Position numbers and translations under genes: made by a program
From: JBMYRH01 sp049602155
GTDB lineage: Bacteria; Myxococcota_A; UBA9042; PHBI01; JBMYRH01
NCBI GenBank assembly: GCA_049602155.1
Contig: JBMYRH010000063.1
Location: 1-6,171, forward strand
Direction of reading: 5' to 3'
DNA: 6,171 nt
In this document: positions 1 through 3,400 of the stretch, in pieces
Numbering within the stretch: position 1 is the stretch's first letter
How the letters are laid out: each line of letters opens with the position of its first letter
Notes under the pieces: generated by a model
The model's input: only the letters and a program-made list of their open reading frames with translations
What the model was told of the DNA's origin: nothing
The model's database searches: none

Positions 1-456
1 GCCCAGGCCGCTGACCAAGACCTGGACGGCGACGGGTGCTTTAACAGCGAGGACAGTGACATCGACGGTGACGGGGTCGAGAACCCCTACGACAGCTGTG
101 AGGATGGCGAGACAGGCTGGCTCTCCGACCTCATCACTGACTGGGACGGTGACGGCTGCAAGGACAGCGGCGTCGAGAGCGATCAGCCTGGCGAGGACAA
201 CGATGACGACAACGACGGGCTCTTCGATGGCGATGACGAGTGCCCGGCGGGCGACACGGAGTGGGACCAAGAGGACAACGGGCTGGATAACGACCAGGAC
301 GGCTGTCAGGACGCGACCGAGGACAAGGACGACGACAACGACGGGCTCTGGGACGGTGATGATGAGTGCCCAACTGGAGCCACGGGGTGGGATCAAGAGG
401 ACAGCGACCAGGACCTCGACCAAGACGGGTGTCAGGACGCGACCGAGGATGAGGAC
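1..456 (+). repeat. TSP3-like Asp-rich repeats of the C-x6-W variety (residues 1-152)
   Basis: Residues 1-152 hold three full units and the tail of a fourth. Each has a DDDNDG-type calcium-loop start, then a Cys, six residues, a Trp, 12 or 13 residues and another Cys (C33/W40/C53, C81/W88/C102, C123/W130/C144), followed by an acidic stretch such as QDATED. The window begins inside an earlier unit, whose final Cys is C13 (motif DGDGCFNSED). The DxDxDG loops are typical of thrombospondin type 3 calcium-binding repeats, which form a rod wrapped around many Ca2+ ions. The C-x6-W spacing is a variant I associate with environmental bacterial and archaeal proteins. Since the window starts mid-unit, the array continues upstream. 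Probable role: a calcium-stiffened stalk. Confidence 0.88.
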
Positions 457-3400
457 GACGACGGTGACGGGATCGCCGACAGCGAGGACACCTGCCCCCT
501 TGATGGCTCAGCCAAGCAGACCGACACCGACGGCGATGGCCAAGGCGACGCCTGTGACGCCGATGATGACGATGACGGCCTCGAAGACGAGGGCGACAAC
601 TGCCCCCTCGCCCCGAACCCAGGGCAGGAGGACACCGACGGCGACAGCGAGGGCGACGCCTGTGACGCCGATGATGATGGCGACGCTGTCGAGGATACCC
701 TCGACAACTGCCCCCTGACCGAGAACGCCGAGCAGGCTGACCTGGACCAGGACGGCGCTGGCGACAGCTGCGACGAGGACATCGACGATGACGGCGTGCT
801 CAACGCCGATGACTGCGCGCCTGATAACCCCGCTGTCTACGGAGATGCCCCAGAGCTTTGCAACGGCTTTGACGACAACTGCGACGGAGCGACCGATGAG
901 GGCTTTGTGGGGCTCGGCGACGCCTGCGACGGCGATGACGCCGACACCTGCGCGTCCGGCGTCATCGCCTGCGCCGACGATGGCCTGAGCGCCCTTTGCC
1001 AAGACGAGGCCATCGACTGCTCGACCCTGATTACGACATGCCGCATGGGGACCTGTGAGCCCGGCAGCAGCGAGGCGAGCGACTGCGTCGCTGAGGTCGA
1101 CCACGGCGCCTGCGCAGACGCCGACCCCTGCACCACGGACCTCTGCGGGGCCGAGGACGGTCAATGCACCAACGCCCTCGTCAACGTCAACTCCCCCGAG
1201 GCGGACAAGAGCGCGGCGAGCGACGCTGGCTGCGCCTGTGTGGACAACCCGCCCCTTGCCCCCGCCTTGCCAAGCGAGGCCGAGCGCGTCTGTGATGGGC
1301 TCTGTCTGCTCAAGGCCTCTTGCGGGCACACCGGCGACGCGGCTGACGCCCCGGAAGCTGACCCGGTCTGCGTCTCCACCTGCACAGAGACGATCGCCTC
1401 AGACGCCACGAAGCTCGCGCAATTCGCCTGTGAACTCGTGGCGAGCAGCGACGCCGCGGATGCAGCTCCCGATGACCCCACAGCCTGTGCGGGCAGCGCG
1501 GCGATCGACGAGACCTGCGCGCCTGGGGGATGCACCCTGCCGCCCGACGCCGAATGTCAGGCCTACTGTGACGCCCTCACCGCCTGCTACCCGACCGGCA
1601 TCGAAGAGCTCGTCACCGCGCCCTTCGGCAATCAGCTGAACTACTACTTGAGCACCAGCCCAGACACCTGCCTCTGGGGGTGTGTCGGCTTCAAGGCCGC
1701 GGGGGGCTTCGACCTCGCCGCCAACGATGGCGAGCTGCAGTGCCAAATCGAGCTCATGGAGACCGACGCCTGCCCAGCGGACGGGCTCTTCCCCTGCGGC
1801 GCCCCTGAGCAGGTCTGCGAGGAGAGCGACGATTGCTATGTCTGGCACGGCGAGGACGACGAAGAGGGCGCAACCGGTCACCTCTATGAGGGAGTGGCGG
1901 TGCCCGAGGGGATCACGTGGGACGAGGCCAAGGCTCAAGCGGAGGCCATGGGCGGACACTTGGCGACCCTCAATTCCTACGGGGAGGCGATCTTTGTCGC
2001 CGCAAACTTCTCTGAGAACGGCGCTGGTCCATGGATCGGCGGACGCCTCAGCGACCCGACCTCCATCGATGGACATTCAGAGGAGGAGCCCATCTGGGAG
2101 TGGGTGACCGGCGAGATCTTCGACATGAGCGAGCTCCTCGAGGCCCTCGAGGGTCAAGAGTTCGATGAAGACGCGTGTTTACGCCTCACCCACAACGGCT
2201 CCCTCAGCTGGGAGGCCGTCCCCTGCACGGGGACGGCGACGGGCTTCCTTGTCGAGTTCCTCCCAAGCAATGAGGCCTGCGAGGCGGACACGGACTTTGA
2301 TGAGATCTGTGACGATGTGGACAACTGCCCATCGGTGCCAAACAACGTCCAAGCCGACTACGACGGTGACCTCATCGGTGACCGCTGCGACAACGACGCC
2401 GACGGAGACGAGTTCTATAACAATGCGAGCCCATTCGACTGCGACGACCTGGACGAGACCTCCGTGCCGGAGCCCCTCTACCTCGATCTCGACGAGGACG
2501 GCTATGGCGACCCTGAGACCGAATACCTGGGCTGCCCCGAAGGTGAAGCCACGGTCACCGAAGGCGGTGACTGTGCGGACGATGACTCGAGCATCTACCC
2601 TGGGGCCCAGGAGATCTGCGGGGATGGTGTCGACACGGACTGCGACGAAGACCACCTTGAGGAAGCGCTCTGTGGAAGCTCCTGCGAACAGCTCTGCACG
2701 AAGCTCATAGCCACGGACTGCGATGAGGACGCCGCCGACCCCAACACCGATGGGAGCTCGAATGCTAACCCCAACGCAGACGACGATGGCGACGAGGTCC
2801 TAAACGGAGTGGACAACTGCCCGAACCACTTCAACCCAGACCAAGCGGACTCCGACCAAAACGGCACCGGAGACGAGTGCGAGGGCTCACACGATGACCT
2901 CCTGGATATGGAAGGCTGCCTTGAGCTCTGTGATATCGCCTTCACCTTCCCTGAGGTCGCTGAAGAGCCGGTCTGCGTCGACGAATTCGAGGCCTTGAAG
3001 AGCTGCCTCACCGATGAAGGCGAGGGCTTTGAGTGCGATGAAGAGGGAGAGATGGCCGCAGGGATATGCGGTGAGCTGCAGGTCACTTGGCTGAGCTGCT
3101 TGGACTGCCACGACAGCGGCGAGCCAGACGCGGCCTTTGACGCCTCGCTCGTGAGCTATGACCTGAACTCTGGTGCGGTGAGCCGCGCCCTCTGCGATAT
3201 CAATGATGTCGACAGGATGTGGTTCGATCTAGGGGGCACAGAGGCGGGCTCGACGGCCATCTTCGAGCTTCGCTTTGAAGAGCGTGGCGGCGAGAGCGCC
3301 TCGCTGACCGTCAACGTCAGCAATGAAGCTGGAGAGACCCTTGTCGAGACCCTCCTCAGTGAGTGGAGCCCGGAGGGAGATCTCACCTTTACGACCGAGC

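Noticed and set aside
56..718. Plus-strand frame-2 open frame of 220 codons rich in Thr and Arg
   Set aside because: GAC repeats read one base out of phase give ACG/ACC, hence poly-Thr low complexity. Frame 1 gives precise TSP3 repeats over the same bases.
205..780. CRISPR or non-coding tandem repeat array
   Set aside because: The periods of 126 and 108 bases are whole codon multiples, the variation follows codons, and the translation gives TSP3 motifs. There are no constant repeats with unique spacers.
1..780. EF-hand or dockerin domains suggested by the DxDxDG loops
   Set aside because: The flanking helices of EF-hand and dockerin units are absent, and the regular 19-residue Cys gap plus DNCP motifs identify TSP3 repeats instead.
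1045..1047. First in-frame ATG as a possible start codon
   Set aside because: It lies inside the Cys-rich tail of MopE motif 1 (T-C-R-M-G-T-C), with intact coding domains upstream in the same frame, so it is an internal methionine.
508..1329. Minus-strand open frame of 273 codons
   Set aside because: Its Val/Ala/Gly-rich translation is what the reverse complement of GAC- and GCC-rich codons gives, and it has no recognisable domain. It lies wholly opposite well-supported TSP3, MopE and Cys-rich domains in frame 1.
1399..2076. Minus-strand open frame of 225 codons
   Set aside because: It overlaps domain X copy 2 and the lectin-like fold on the plus strand, shows no family motif, and is explained by the absence of stop codons in GC-rich antisense.
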